DNA from: Brevibacillus borstelensis
GTDB taxonomy: Bacteria; Bacillota; Bacilli; Brevibacillales; Brevibacillaceae
Direction of reading: 5' to 3'
DNA length: 64,000 nucleotides
Assembly: GCF_003710865.1 (NCBI RefSeq)
Contig: NZ_RHHO01000055.1
Coordinates: 21,033-85,032, forward strand
Part shown: one piece after another, positions 56,079 to 64,000 of the stretch
How the letters are laid out: each line of letters starts with the position of its first letter
Numbering within the stretch: the stretch's first letter is position 1
The notes under the pieces: model-generated
Seen by the model: the letters and a program-made list of their open reading frames with translations, nothing else
The model's database searches: none
Told to the model about the DNA's origin: nothing
Position numbers and translations under genes: made by a program

Positions 56079-57374
56079 GTGGCACAAGTGAAGCTTCATC
56101 AACACAGGAAAAAACGGCTGGAAACGGGACATCCGTGGATTTTTCAGTCAGAGGTAATGGAAATTGCAGGAGAGGTCGAACCGGGGGATATAGTAGAAGT
56201 GACGAACCACAAAGGTCACTTTTTGGCAAAAGGATATATCAACCCCTCCTCGCAAATGATCGTGCGCATTCTCAGCTACGACCCGCAGGAAACGATCGAC
56301 TATTCTTTTTTCCTGCGCCGGATCAGACAAGCTGCCGAGTTTCGTACCCGATTTGTGGATAATCCGCGGGCCTGCCGGGTGATTTATGGAGAAGCAGACT
56401 TTTTGCCAGGATTGATCGTCGATCGCTACGAAGACATTTTGGTCGTCCAAATTCTTTCGCTCGGGATGGAAATGCGCCGGGAATGGATTCGGGATGCATT
56501 GGTTGAGGTATTTGCGCCGACGGGCATCTATTTGCGAAATGACGTGCCTGTCCGTGAGCTGGAGGGCCTGACCCAAAGCAAAGAAGTGATGTATGGCAAA
56601 TGTCCGCGGGAAGTGACGATCGAAGAGAATGGATTAAAGTATGTAGTCGATATCGTAGAGGGACAAAAAACCGGATTTTTCTACGACCAACGGGAAAATC
56701 GTGCGGCAATCGCTCCTCTGATGAAAGGCTGGGGAGAGGCTCACGGAATTACGATGCATGAAGTGGACGTAGATGGGGAAAAGATGCTTATCCCTGTAGA
56801 CCGCAGGGGGAAAATCGTCAAAAATCCGTTTTGGGATGGAGCGGAAGTGCTGGAGTGCTTTACCCATACCGGTTCCTTTACGTTGAACGCCTGCAAGCAC
56901 GGTGCGAAAAAAGTGACGGCCCTCGATATTTCCGAACTTGCGATTGAGACAGCCAGACGGAATGTCGCATTGAACGGTTTCCTGCATCGTGTCGATTTTG
57001 TCACAGCCAATGCCTTCGACTATTTGCGGGAGAGCGTAGAGGCCAAGCGTTCATGGGACGTCGTAATTTTGGACCCGCCAGCGTTTGCGAAGTCACGGGG
57101 AGCGGTTAAGGGTGCCTGCCGCGGGTACAAAGACATCAATCTGCATGGGATGAAGCTGGTGAGGCCGGGAGGGTTTCTGGTGACCGCATCGTGCTCCTAT
57201 CACATGTCTCCCGAGCTCTTTTTGGAAACGATTCAAGAAGCGGCGGTGGATGCGAAGAAAATTTTGCGGCTGATCGAATGGCGGGGAGCGGGAAAAGACC
57301 ATCCGCAAATCAGCGGCGCAGAAGAAGCCCATTACTTGAAATTCGCCATTTTTGAAGTGCGCGATCGAAAATAG
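56079..57374 (+). CDS. class I rRNA methyltransferase (RlmI/YwbD-like)
   Basis: SAM-dependent 23S rRNA cytosine methyltransferase-like protein of 431 residues. A PUA domain (KKRLETGHPWIF) is followed by the RlmI-specific middle part (GEADFLPGLIVDRY) and the Rossmann domain with FTHTGSFTL and NPP-like DPPAFAKS. Between QRENRAAIAP and the first Rossmann strand there is an insertion of about 37 residues (around 'ITMHEVDVDGEKMLIPVDRR'), making it longer than usual. GTG 56079 has AAGGAGG six bases upstream. Confidence 0.88.
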   Translation: MAQVKLHQHRKKRLETGHPWIFQSEVMEIAGEVEPGDIVEVTNHKGHFLAKGYINPSSQMIVRILSYDPQETIDYSFFLRRIRQAAEFRTRFVDNPRACRVIYGEADFLPGLIVDRYEDILVVQILSLGMEMRREWIRDALVEVFAPTGIYLRNDVPVRELEGLTQSKEVMYGKCPREVTIEENGLKYVVDIVEGQKTGFFYDQRENRAAIAPLMKGWGEAHGITMHEVDVDGEKMLIPVDRRGKIVKNPFWDGAEVLECFTHTGSFTLNACKHGAKKVTALDISELAIETARRNVALNGFLHRVDFVTANAFDYLRESVEAKRSWDVVILDPPAFAKSRGAVKGACRGYKDINLHGMKLVRPGGFLVTASCSYHMSPELFLETIQEAAVDAKKILRLIEWRGAGKDHPQISGAEEAHYLKFAIFEVRDRK

Positions 57375-57390
57375 CCATGCGGTAGGCAAC

Positions 57391-57424
57391 AAAAAAGAGC
57401 GGGAGCGTATGTCCCGCTCTTTTT
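57391..57424. terminator. bidirectional terminator
   Basis: AAAAAAGAGCGGG and CCCGCTCTTTTT pair around AGCGTATGT. It ends the methyltransferase gene and the convergent small gene. Confidence 0.88.
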
Positions 57425-57442
57425 AGCGTTAAAAGCGGAACC

Positions 57443-57637
57443 TCAAGACGAGGAAGCTTGCTTTTCAAAGATAAGTTCAAAGTACATGGCGGCACCCTCG
57501 CCGCCTGTTGCCGGAGCGAAAATCTGTACTAATCTCCAGCCCTGTCTGGCGTGCTCGGCTACAATCGCCTGATAATCCTGCTTGGGACGGCGGCGGAAAG
57601 GGGACAACTCGACGCGGACGAACTTGTATTCAAACAT
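57443..57637 (-). CDS. DUF4177 small protein
   Basis: A 64-residue protein with the DUF4177 pattern: [10 protein letters not shown], then [13 protein letters not shown] and a final YFELIFEK strand. GGGAGGT precedes ATG 57637. Function unknown in the family. Confidence 0.8.
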   Translation of the reverse strand: MFEYKFVRVELSPFRRRPKQDYQAIVAEHARQGWRLVQIFAPATGGEGAAMYFELIFEKQASSS

Positions 57638-57711
57638 GGCACGACCTCCCTGCGGCTATTTCTCTATCAATCTATACGTATCTCTAGCTGGCAAAGTTGC
57701 AAGAAGAGTGC

Positions 57712-58206
57712 CTACTCCAGTGCCTGTTTTTCCGCCAGCGCGCTCCTGAGAAGCTCGAGGGCGCGTTTCAGACCGAGCTCCCTGCCGAGCAGAACTTGTC
57801 CTTCTGCCGGGGTTGAAGCGCGAATCTCCGTGATATTTTCCAGTTCGTGTACGAGCAGATGCTCCAGTATATACAACTGGACCAACCCGATTTCCCGTTC
57901 GCTTCGCCGATCTCTCTCCTTGTATTTTTCAAGCGCCAGACTTTCCTCGACGAACTTGTCGATATCGTCCTGCAGAAAATGGGCGGCCGTGCAAATAATC
58001 TCCTGGAATTCCTCTGTTTTGGAGGGGATCACTCGCATCACATGCCCGACATGAGCCAGTAAAAATCGATTCAGAACGATGCTGTTGCGGGTGTACTCGT
58101 TGTGCAAAAGGGAGTACTCGCCTAAAAACATGCCCGTCTCCCGATTGTAGCTGTGGAGCAGCGTAAACATGCGGCAGTAGTTGCAAAAAAGCAGATAATC
58201 CCTCAT
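57712..58206 (-). CDS. conserved-looking helical protein of unknown function
   Basis: A 164-residue cytoplasmic protein, almost wholly helical, with many Glu, Leu and His residues (for example 'LLHSYNRETGMFLGEY', LYILEHLLVHELENI). The heptad-like spacing suggests a helical bundle; a metal-binding DUF2935-like bundle is one option but I cannot confirm it. An ATG at 58212 abuts GGGAGGT, so ATG 58206 with six-base spacing is preferred. Confidence 0.7.
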   Translation of the reverse strand: MRDYLLFCNYCRMFTLLHSYNRETGMFLGEYSLLHNEYTRNSIVLNRFLLAHVGHVMRVIPSKTEEFQEIICTAAHFLQDDIDKFVEESLALEKYKERDRRSEREIGLVQLYILEHLLVHELENITEIRASTPAEGQVLLGRELGLKRALELLRSALAEKQALE

Positions 58207-58434
58207 GGACATACCTCCCGTAAAGGATTCTCCATGTCTGTTTGGTTACAGAATATGAGGAGCAATGTCAGGCGGTGCTTTCGTGACGTCCCTTGTATTT
58301 GAGAGGGGGATTGTGTATGCTGGATGATGGATTAGCCTTGTGAGTAGAAGAAAATAGGGCGTTTGCATACCATGGGAGAGAATGAGATACGGGTAGGCTC
58401 TCTGCCCGCGCAGAGGCGAAAGGAGCAAAGGTTC

Positions 58435-59556
58435 ATGGGGAACAAAATACGACTTGGAATCATCTACGGAGGAAAGTCCTCGGAACATGAAGTTTCGCTG
58501 CGAACCGCCATGTCTATTATGAAGGCGGTTGATGCTGATAAATATGAGATCATGCCGGTCTACGTACAATTGGACGGCAGTTGGGTAAAAGGAGCGACGC
58601 TGTCCGGACAATTGCCGGAAGCGGTTGATTCGCTGCGCTTGTCGGACGGAGGCAGTCAGCAGCCAGAAGATTCAGCGGAAGGGCAGCTTGTAGCCGCCGT
58701 TCGTCCAGCATCCGTCTTTTCGATCGGGCAGGAAATTGACGTGATTTTTCCCGTCGTACATGGACCAAACGGGGAAGACGGGACGATTCAGGGGTTGCTT
58801 GAGCTGGCAAATATCCCTTATGTAGGTGCCGGAGTGATGGCATCTGCGGTAGGGATGGACAAATGGATGATGAAAAACGTGTTTGCCCAGGCCGGTTTGC
58901 CTCAAGTAAACTATGTTGGCGTGCTGCGTTCCGAGTGGGAACAAAAGCAGGAAGAGACTATCAGGCAGATCGAAGAGAAGCTGGGCTACCCTTGTTTTGT
59001 GAAGCCGGCCAATATGGGTTCCAGTGTGGGAGTCAGCAAAGCGAAGGACCGCGATCAACTGATCGAAGCGATGAACCTGGCAGCCAAGTTTGACCGCCGT
59101 CTGGTCGTGGAGGAGGCTGTAAAGGCACGCGAACTGGAGATCGGCGTGCTCGGCAATGAGGAGCTGCTTACCTCTGCGGTAGGTGAAGTCATTGCAGCCA
59201 AAGAATTTTACGATTACGAAGCAAAATACAAGGGTGCGGGTACAGAACTTCAGATACCGGCGGAGGTGCCCGCTCATGTGGCCGAGCGGATGGCAGAAAT
59301 GGCGAAAACGGCATTCCGCGCCTTGGACGGTTCGGGCCTATCCCGGGTTGACTTCTTCTGGGACGAAGCCAATGATCGCCTGTACATCAACGAAGTGAAC
59401 ACAATGCCCGGATTTACGCCATTCAGCATGTATCCGTTGCTGTTCCAGGAGTCCGGTATCAGCTACAGCGAACTGATCGACAGACTGGTCACGCTCGGTC
59501 TGGAGCGGCATGCGGACAAACAACGAAATATCGTGGATGCCGAAGAATTGGAATAG
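58435..59556 (+). CDS. ddl: D-alanine--D-alanine ligase
   Basis: ATP-grasp ligase of 373 residues that makes the D-Ala-D-Ala dipeptide for peptidoglycan. 'GGKSSEHEVSLRTA', the ATP-binding 'PCFVKPANMGSSVGVSKA', and FYDYEAKY in the omega loop (the Tyr-Lys-Tyr pattern of D-Ala rather than D-lactate specificity) are present. AAAGGAG precedes ATG 58435. murF, encoding the next step, is 1.4 kb away on the other strand. Confidence 0.96.
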   Translation: MGNKIRLGIIYGGKSSEHEVSLRTAMSIMKAVDADKYEIMPVYVQLDGSWVKGATLSGQLPEAVDSLRLSDGGSQQPEDSAEGQLVAAVRPASVFSIGQEIDVIFPVVHGPNGEDGTIQGLLELANIPYVGAGVMASAVGMDKWMMKNVFAQAGLPQVNYVGVLRSEWEQKQEETIRQIEEKLGYPCFVKPANMGSSVGVSKAKDRDQLIEAMNLAAKFDRRLVVEEAVKARELEIGVLGNEELLTSAVGEVIAAKEFYDYEAKYKGAGTELQIPAEVPAHVAERMAEMAKTAFRALDGSGLSRVDFFWDEANDRLYINEVNTMPGFTPFSMYPLLFQESGISYSELIDRLVTLGLERHADKQRNIVDAEELE

Positions 59557-59584
59557 CAGGCAGTCACATCAATAGACAAGCATG

Positions 59585-59611
59585 AAAAAGAGCGCGACAG
59601 GCGCTCTTTTT
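59585..59611 (+). terminator. ddl terminator
   Basis: AAAAAGAGCGC and GCGCTCTTTTT form a compact hairpin around GACAG with T tract. Confidence 0.88.
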
Positions 59612-59661
59612 ATGTTCTGCCGACCAGAGAAGGCCGTTGCCAGATCTTTTTGCAGTGGAAG

Positions 59662-59687
59662 TGAAACAAACAGGGAAGTAGGGCGTC
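59662..59687 (+). promoter_or_regulatory. ECF sigma-type promoter
   Basis: TGAAAC at 59662-59667 and CGTC at 59684-59687 (followed by TA) are exactly 16 bp apart. This matches the promoter pattern of SigW/SigM/SigX-type ECF factors. It lies about 50 bases before the secreted protein gene. Confidence 0.7.
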
Positions 59688-59739
59688 TATAAAAGAGCTG
59701 GAAAACGATACACATAACGAGAAAGGAAGTCACTCTGCC

Positions 59740-60876
59740 ATGAAGCGATTATTGCTTACTTATTTGACAATGGCATTACTGCTCGGCGGTTCGATTCCCG
59801 CGGCCTCGGCCGTTCAGCCATCCCCCAAACCCCAGGAGCCGCCAACAGAAATTTACAAAATAAGCGGTGACGGCAGAGCAATCAAGGCTGTAGGTCAGAT
59901 GCCGGCGATGCACAGAGCCGCTATTTCCCCATCGGGCCGCTACGTTTACGGGGAGAAAATCGGCTTTTCGAAACAGGATGCAACCGTCCCGTATCTCTAC
60001 GACTTGCAGACAAAAAAGCTGGTGAAGCTCCCCGGCTTCGCCAAGTGGTCTCCCCGCAAAGATCTGTTGTATATGCTGGAAAACGAACAGTTGGTGCTGT
60101 TCGAGCCTGCAACAGGGCAAAAGAAGGTTCTGGTGCACGCATCCGCTGCGTATCCGATCACAGACTTCCTGGTTGCACCTGATGAAGAATATCTCGCTTT
60201 TATCCGAAAGGACCTGAAAGGCACAGATGAGCAGGTGCGGTATCACTTGTATCTGCAGCATGTTCCCACTCTGAAAATGAAAATAAATGACCGGTTTGCG
60301 ATGACTCCCAGCTACAGCCGGGATGTTCAAAGCCTGTACTGGATGCCGACATCGCGCAAGCTGTTTTATAAAACGAACGCCGCCTACAAGGAGCTCGACC
60401 TTCCGACCGGGCTCAAATACGAGCACAAGCTAAGTGCTTTTCCGTCGTATTCCAGTGACATGAAGTACAAGTATGTCAGAACACAGAACGAGGAGTATTT
60501 CCTTGATCTTCAAACAGGCAAAAAAGTAATGCAGCAAAAACAGTCCCATCTGCCGATCATGGAGCAATTCATCGACAAGATTGTCTGGTCGCCGAAAGGG
60601 CATGCTTTCGCAGCGGAATGGTTTTTCCGCCCCTCCAATGCCCAGGACAGCTACATGATGATCCGCTATCAAAAGGAGCCGAGCAGTTTTCTCTATCCTT
60701 TCGGAGGAATCGGAGAGAATAAATGGAGTCCCTACTTGTCTGCCATTGACAATATCCGGGTAATCGGATGGTCGCAAGACGGAAAATCTGTCTATGTTGC
60801 TGACCTGGCCTCTATGTATTACTCCGCGTTTTCGCCTGACAAACTCAATGAATACCGACATGTTGTCGAACAGTAG
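59740..60876 (+). CDS. secreted propeller-like protein of unknown function
   Basis: A 378-residue exported protein. Signal peptide MKRLLLTYLTMALLLGGS ends near PAASA|VQP. The mature part has repeated blade-like units: AISPSGRYVYGEK, FAKWSPRKDLLYML, LVAPDEEYLAFIRK, IVWSPKGHAFAAEW and IGWSQDGKSVYVAD, as in TolB/WD40-like beta propellers. No catalytic motif is visible. AGAAAGGAAG precedes ATG. It stands alone between two terminators behind an ECF-type promoter, so an envelope-stress role is likely (inference). Confidence 0.75.
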   Translation: MKRLLLTYLTMALLLGGSIPAASAVQPSPKPQEPPTEIYKISGDGRAIKAVGQMPAMHRAAISPSGRYVYGEKIGFSKQDATVPYLYDLQTKKLVKLPGFAKWSPRKDLLYMLENEQLVLFEPATGQKKVLVHASAAYPITDFLVAPDEEYLAFIRKDLKGTDEQVRYHLYLQHVPTLKMKINDRFAMTPSYSRDVQSLYWMPTSRKLFYKTNAAYKELDLPTGLKYEHKLSAFPSYSSDMKYKYVRTQNEEYFLDLQTGKKVMQQKQSHLPIMEQFIDKIVWSPKGHAFAAEWFFRPSNAQDSYMMIRYQKEPSSFLYPFGGIGENKWSPYLSAIDNIRVIGWSQDGKSVYVADLASMYYSAFSPDKLNEYRHVVEQ

Positions 60877-60894
60877 AGTTGTATAGTTGATACA

Positions 60895-60922
60895 GAAAAA
60901 GCCCCATTCCGGGGCTTTTTTT
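60895..60922. terminator. bidirectional terminator between the propeller gene and murF
   Basis: AAAAAGCCCC and GGGGCTTTTTTT pair around ATTCC. It overlaps the murF stop codon on the minus strand. Confidence 0.9.
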
Positions 60923-62303
60923 ATCCTTGTCGCTTCTCGATTTCCTCCAGGAGCGTCCACAGCTCCATTCCGCGCGAGGCCTTGAACAAAAAGGCATGCG
61001 AGCTGTCGCAGAGGGAAGCCAGCAAATCCGCAGCTTCTTCCTTCGCAGCGAAGAAGCGCTTCTCGCCTTCGTATGCCTCGTACAGGGGACGGGCCAGCTC
61101 TCCGATGGCTACCAGCAGCGAGAACCGGTCGCGCAGCTTGCTGGCAAAACGGCCAACCTGTGCATGCATCTCTCCGCTGTCCGGACCAAGCTCGTACATT
61201 TCCCCCAATACCAATACTTTCGTGCGATCTGGCAGGATGTCAGCAAAGGTGGAGACAGCCGCTTCCATCGATGTGGGGCTGGCATTGTAGGCATCGCTGA
61301 TATAAACCGCGCCGGTGACGGAATTTTTCCGTTCAAAGCGCATGGCGGACAGCTTTACAGCGGCCAAAGCCCGGATAATCTCCTCGTCGGTCATTCCAAA
61401 ATGGCGTGCGATCGCTACAGCAGGCAGCGCGTTCAACACATTGTGGCTTCCGAAAAGCGGGAGGAATGCGGAAAAACGGTCTCCTCCCCGAAAACAGACG
61501 TCAAATGCCATGCCGTTCTCTTCCGCCGTTATGCGTTCCGCCCAAATATCCGCCGGACCCTCGACCGAGTAGGTGAGAACCTTGCCAGGGTACAAATGAG
61601 CGATTTTGCGCAAGTATTCATTGTCGCCGTTTAACAGAACAAAGCCGTCGGGATCCGTATGGGGCAGCAGCTCTGCCTTGGCCAGCGCGATTTTTTCCCG
61701 GGAACCGAAAAATTCCAGATGGGATTCACCGATGTACGTGATGACACTGATGCGAGGCTTTACTAAAGAGGCGAGCAGATCAATCTCTCCGGCATGATTC
61801 ATGCCGAGCTCCAGAACGGCGGCCTGATGGCTGTCCGCAAGCTGCAGCAGGGAATACGGCACACCCAGGTGGTTGTTCAGATTTTTATACGTTTTATGGA
61901 TCGAGAGCTTGCTTTCCAGAACGTGCGAGACGATATCCTTTGTCGTCGTTTTGCCTATGCTGCCTGTAACGGCAACCATCGGAATCGGAAAGAGCCTGCG
62001 ATAATTTTTGGCCAGCTTCTGAAAGGCGCGAAGCGTATCGTTGACCAGGATCAGTCCAAAGCCTTCCGGCAGATTCTCCGGGATTTTTTGCTGATTGGAG
62101 ATGATGGCAGCCTGTGCTCCCCTTTCAACCGCTTGCAGGAGGTAATCGTGTCCGTCTCGTACACCTTGAATCGCTACAAACAGTGCGCCAGCATCCAACT
62201 GCCGCGTGTCAAAATGAACAGAGGTCAGAGCGAGGGCGGGATCACCTGACAAAACCAGACCTTCTGCCATGACGGCGATCTGTTCCAGTTTCATTGGCTT
62301 CAT
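60921..62303 (-). CDS. murF: UDP-MurNAc-tripeptide--D-Ala-D-Ala ligase
   Basis: Adds D-Ala-D-Ala to the wall precursor; about 460 residues. The Mur ligase ATP motif GSIGKTTTKD (residues ~110-120), central NDxYNASPTSMEAA-like DAYNASPTSMEA and the C-terminal domain with LGEMYELG are present. AAAGGAG precedes ATG 62303. The frame continues upstream into intergenic DNA without a better start. Confidence 0.95.
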   Translation of the reverse strand: MKPMKLEQIAVMAEGLVLSGDPALALTSVHFDTRQLDAGALFVAIQGVRDGHDYLLQAVERGAQAAIISNQQKIPENLPEGFGLILVNDTLRAFQKLAKNYRRLFPIPMVAVTGSIGKTTTKDIVSHVLESKLSIHKTYKNLNNHLGVPYSLLQLADSHQAAVLELGMNHAGEIDLLASLVKPRISVITYIGESHLEFFGSREKIALAKAELLPHTDPDGFVLLNGDNEYLRKIAHLYPGKVLTYSVEGPADIWAERITAEENGMAFDVCFRGGDRFSAFLPLFGSHNVLNALPAVAIARHFGMTDEEIIRALAAVKLSAMRFERKNSVTGAVYISDAYNASPTSMEAAVSTFADILPDRTKVLVLGEMYELGPDSGEMHAQVGRFASKLRDRFSLLVAIGELARPLYEAYEGEKRFFAAKEEAADLLASLCDSSHAFLFKASRGMELWTLLEEIEKRQG

Positions 62304-62698
62304 GTAAACAATCTCCTTTTTGCGTGCATAATGTCCCCATTTCCGCGGGGATCGAAACGCCTCGACATTTTTCCCGTGCTCAACGGCGACCGCACGCTTT
62401 GATGATACGTTTGTCTCTGATGAGAAATTCATGGCAGCGCAGCGTTCGCTGTTGACCACGGACGGTATAGAAAAAAGATGCGGACTATACCGGGGAAAAC
62501 TACGAAGCCATGCTACCATTCCTGTCCTGACACCGCAAGGCTTTTTTGTCCGCATAAACGACCTTTTGGCGGGCGGACATTGCATTTCCCGGAGGAACTC
62601 GGCTATCATAATACTAGTTTGGAGGAAGGCCTCGGCATCTTACCAATACATACAGCTTCTGAAATGAGAATATGTGCGGGCAGGAGGAGATTTCCCCG
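62304..62698. other. intergenic region between murF and the HIT gene
   Basis: 395 bases without a convincing gene. It holds a perfect inverted repeat TGTCCGC (62547-62553) and GCGGACA (62573-62579), a GC-rich hairpin near 62335-62355 (CCCC-ATTTCCGC-GGGG), and the promoter described at 62580. Two short open frames here lack ribosome sites and are not believed. Confidence 0.6.
62580..62609 (+). promoter_or_regulatory. probable promoter of the HIT gene
   Basis: TTGCAT at 62580-62585 and TATCAT at 62604-62609 are 18 bp apart, directly after the inverted repeat. Confidence 0.5.
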
Positions 62699-63022
62699 AT
62701 GGAAAAAAGCATTTTTTCGCGTATCATGGATAAAGAAATTCCAGCCAGGTTTGAATATGAAGATGACAGGGTGATCGTGATTCACGACATCGCACCCAAA
62801 GCGAAGGTCCACCTCCTGATCATTCCGAGAAAGCCGATTCCTACGTTGATGGATGCAAAGGAAGAGGATTTGCCGCTGATTGCTCATATTCACAAGGTTG
62901 CACAGCATCTTGCGGAAAAATTGAAGCTGGACGGATTCCGTCTCGTAAACAACTGCGGAAAATCAGCCGGACAGGAAGTTTTCCATATTCACTATCACTT
63001 TATGGCAGGTTTCCAAGAATAA
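62699..63022 (+). CDS. HIT family protein (histidine triad nucleotide-binding)
   Basis: A 107-residue HIT protein, HINT/Hit subgroup. 'HLLIIPRKPIPT' and the triad HIHYHFMAG (HxHxH) are intact; such proteins hydrolyse nucleoside phosphoramidates. ATG 62699 with GGAGGAG is chosen over the ATG at 62672. It precedes rpsU as in some Bacillota. Confidence 0.9.
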   Translation: MEKSIFSRIMDKEIPARFEYEDDRVIVIHDIAPKAKVHLLIIPRKPIPTLMDAKEEDLPLIAHIHKVAQHLAEKLKLDGFRLVNNCGKSAGQEVFHIHYHFMAGFQE

Positions 63023-63036
63023 GTTGGAAAGAAAGG

Positions 63037-63066
63037 TTGACCTGCCTTGGTTTTCTGTCCTATAAT
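63037..63066 (+). promoter_or_regulatory. sigma-A promoter of rpsU-yqeY
   Basis: TTGACC at 63037-63042 and TATAAT at 63061-63066 are 18 bp apart. Confidence 0.75.
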
Positions 63067-63127
63067 GAAGTGTGACAGTCTGTTGGTAACAGGTGTCCCA
63101 CGGTTTTAGCGGAGGGAGGGAAGACAG

Positions 63128-63301
63128 ATGGCAGAAATTCGAGTCAAGAAAAACGAGTCTTTGGATAGCGCACTTCGCCGCTTCAAGCGTGAGAGCGCCA
63201 AATCTGGGGTGATGGCGGAACTGCGTAAACGTCGCCACTTTGAAAAGCCAAGCATTAAGCGCAAGAAAAAATCCGAAGCAGCTCGTAAGCGCAAGTATTA
63301 A
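63128..63301 (+). CDS. rpsU: ribosomal protein S21
   Basis: A 57-residue basic 30S protein: [20 protein letters not shown] at the start and a Lys/Arg-rich tail ([10 protein letters not shown]). GGAGGGAGG precedes the ATG. It is followed by yqeY after 17 bases, the classic pair. Confidence 0.97.
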   Translation: MAEIRVKKNESLDSALRRFKRESAKSGVMAELRKRRHFEKPSIKRKKKSEAARKRKY

Positions 63302-63318
63302 TTGACGGAGGGCCCATC

Positions 63319-63765
63319 ATGAGTGTAATGGAGCGACTCAATCAAGATATGAAGCAAGCGATGAAGGACAAAGCTGCGCTAAAACTCTCTGTTATTCGCA
63401 TGGTGAAAGCTGCGTTCCAGAACGAAGAGATTAACAAAGGTAGACAGTTGTCTGAAGACGAAGAGCTGACCATCTTGACCCGTGAGTTAAAACAGCGCCG
63501 TGAATCCCTCCATGAGTTTGAAAAAGGCGGCCGTTTGGATCTGGCCGAAAAAACACGAGAAGAAATTGAAGTGCTTTCAGCTTATTTGCCTGTACAACTG
63601 AGTGAAAACGAAGTTCGTGAGATTGTCCGGGAAGCGATTGCTTCCACCGGTGCCTCTTCCAAAAAGGAGATGGGCAAGGTAATGGGCGTCATCATGCCAA
63701 AAGTAAAGGGAAAAGCTGACGGTACACTCGTGCAAAAGATAGTATCTGAGGAACTACCAACGTAA
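63319..63765 (+). CDS. yqeY: GatB/YqeY domain protein
   Basis: A 148-residue helical protein related to the C-terminal tRNA-binding tail of GatB. '[14 protein letters not shown]' and the end '[14 protein letters not shown]' are family signatures. It is the last gene of the conserved block in this window. Confidence 0.95.
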   Translation: MSVMERLNQDMKQAMKDKAALKLSVIRMVKAAFQNEEINKGRQLSEDEELTILTRELKQRRESLHEFEKGGRLDLAEKTREEIEVLSAYLPVQLSENEVREIVREAIASTGASSKKEMGKVMGVIMPKVKGKADGTLVQKIVSEELPT

Positions 63766-63795
63766 AAAAGGAACAACCTCATATAGATACGACAG

Positions 63796-63834
63796 AAAAA
63801 CTCAGTCTTCAAACGACTGGGTTTTTCTTTTTTT
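63796..63834 (+). terminator. terminator of rpsU-yqeY
   Basis: AAAAACTCAGTC and GACTGGGTTTTT pair around TTCAAAC, followed by CTTTTTTT. The intron begins two bases after the T tract. Confidence 0.88.
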
Positions 63835-63835
63835 G

Positions 63836-64000
63836 GTGCGCCCAGCATGGGCGATAGCTATAGGGTGAAAGTCCCGAACGGGGGTTGGCTGTACCAACCG
63901 TTAGCTCAAGGCAAGGGTGTCGACCGCGAGGTCGAATCTGAAGGAAGCCGGCGGCAAAATCCCGACCTGAGGTACACGAACCCAATTTGAGGCTGTTGTA
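63836..64000 (+). mobile_element. 5' end of a bacterial group II intron (continues beyond the window)
   Basis: GTGCG at 63836-63840 matches the 5' consensus (GUGYG) of group II introns. The following sequence has the domain I features AGGGTGAAAGTCCCGAA, GGTTGGCTGTACCAACC and CGAATCTGAAGGAAGCC seen in bacterial introns. Insertion immediately downstream of a terminator is typical of group IIC introns. The maturase gene and 3' end lie beyond the window, so intactness cannot be judged. Confidence 0.85.

Overview
The window looks like the chromosome of an endospore-forming member of the Bacillota, most likely Brevibacillus or a close Paenibacillaceae relative. This rests on spore genes (gpr, spoIIP, yqxA), Gram-positive signals (strong AGGAGG ribosome sites, CIRCE, a T-box, a cobalamin riboswitch) and a gene order that follows the Bacillus subtilis yqeG-to-yqeY block almost gene for gene. 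The genus is inferred from overall protein character; no search could be run.

Layout. 1-5.9 kb: a class A beta-lactamase-like protein, divergent from an oligopeptide-binding lipoprotein plus a C26 amidohydrolase; then a frameshifted peroxiredoxin, DNA polymerase IV and three small proteins, two of which form a paralogous pair. 5.9-11.2 kb: yqeG-yqeH-aroE-yqeI-nadD-yqeK-rsfS-yqeM, nearly all translationally coupled. 11.2-14.1 kb: T-box-controlled leuS. 14.1-18.2 kb: comER, comEA and asnB on the minus strand. 18.5-24.1 kb: comEC, an ECF sigma/anti-sigma pair, holA and rpsT (minus). 24.2-27.0 kb: gpr-spoIIP-yqxA.

From 27.1 to 41.4 kb there is a large insertion relative to B. subtilis, where yqxA is followed by lepA. 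It holds a complete oligopeptide/dipeptide ABC operon (ATPase, ATPase, binding protein, two permeases), an alpha/beta hydrolase, a Xaa-Pro peptidase, and a cobalamin-riboswitch operon. That operon encodes a binding protein, permease and ATPase, and ends in a protein with an N-terminal rubredoxin-like four-cysteine module joined to a SAM methyltransferase. A second ECF sigma/anti-sigma pair follows. 41.4-53.8 kb returns to the conserved block: lepA-hemW, then hrcA-grpE-dnaK-dnaJ-prmA-rsmE-mtaB behind a CIRCE operator, then a Nudix hydrolase and deoC. 53.9-62.3 kb: lrgA/lrgB-type membrane genes, yqeW (minus), an RlmI-like methyltransferase, two small minus-strand genes, ddl, a secreted propeller-like protein behind an ECF-type promoter, and murF (minus). 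62.7-64.0 kb: a HIT protein, rpsU, yqeY and its terminator, directly followed by the 5' end of a group II intron that runs off the window.

Most of the window is core housekeeping: ribosome assembly, NAD synthesis, translation, heat shock, competence, wall precursors and sporulation. The parts most worth a second look are the rubredoxin-methyltransferase fusion under B12 control, the paired small proteins at 5.4-5.8 kb, the two ECF systems with recognisable promoters (one upstream of a non-adjacent secreted protein), the 20-bp intergenic repeat clusters, the one-base peroxiredoxin lesion, and the intron sitting right after a terminator.
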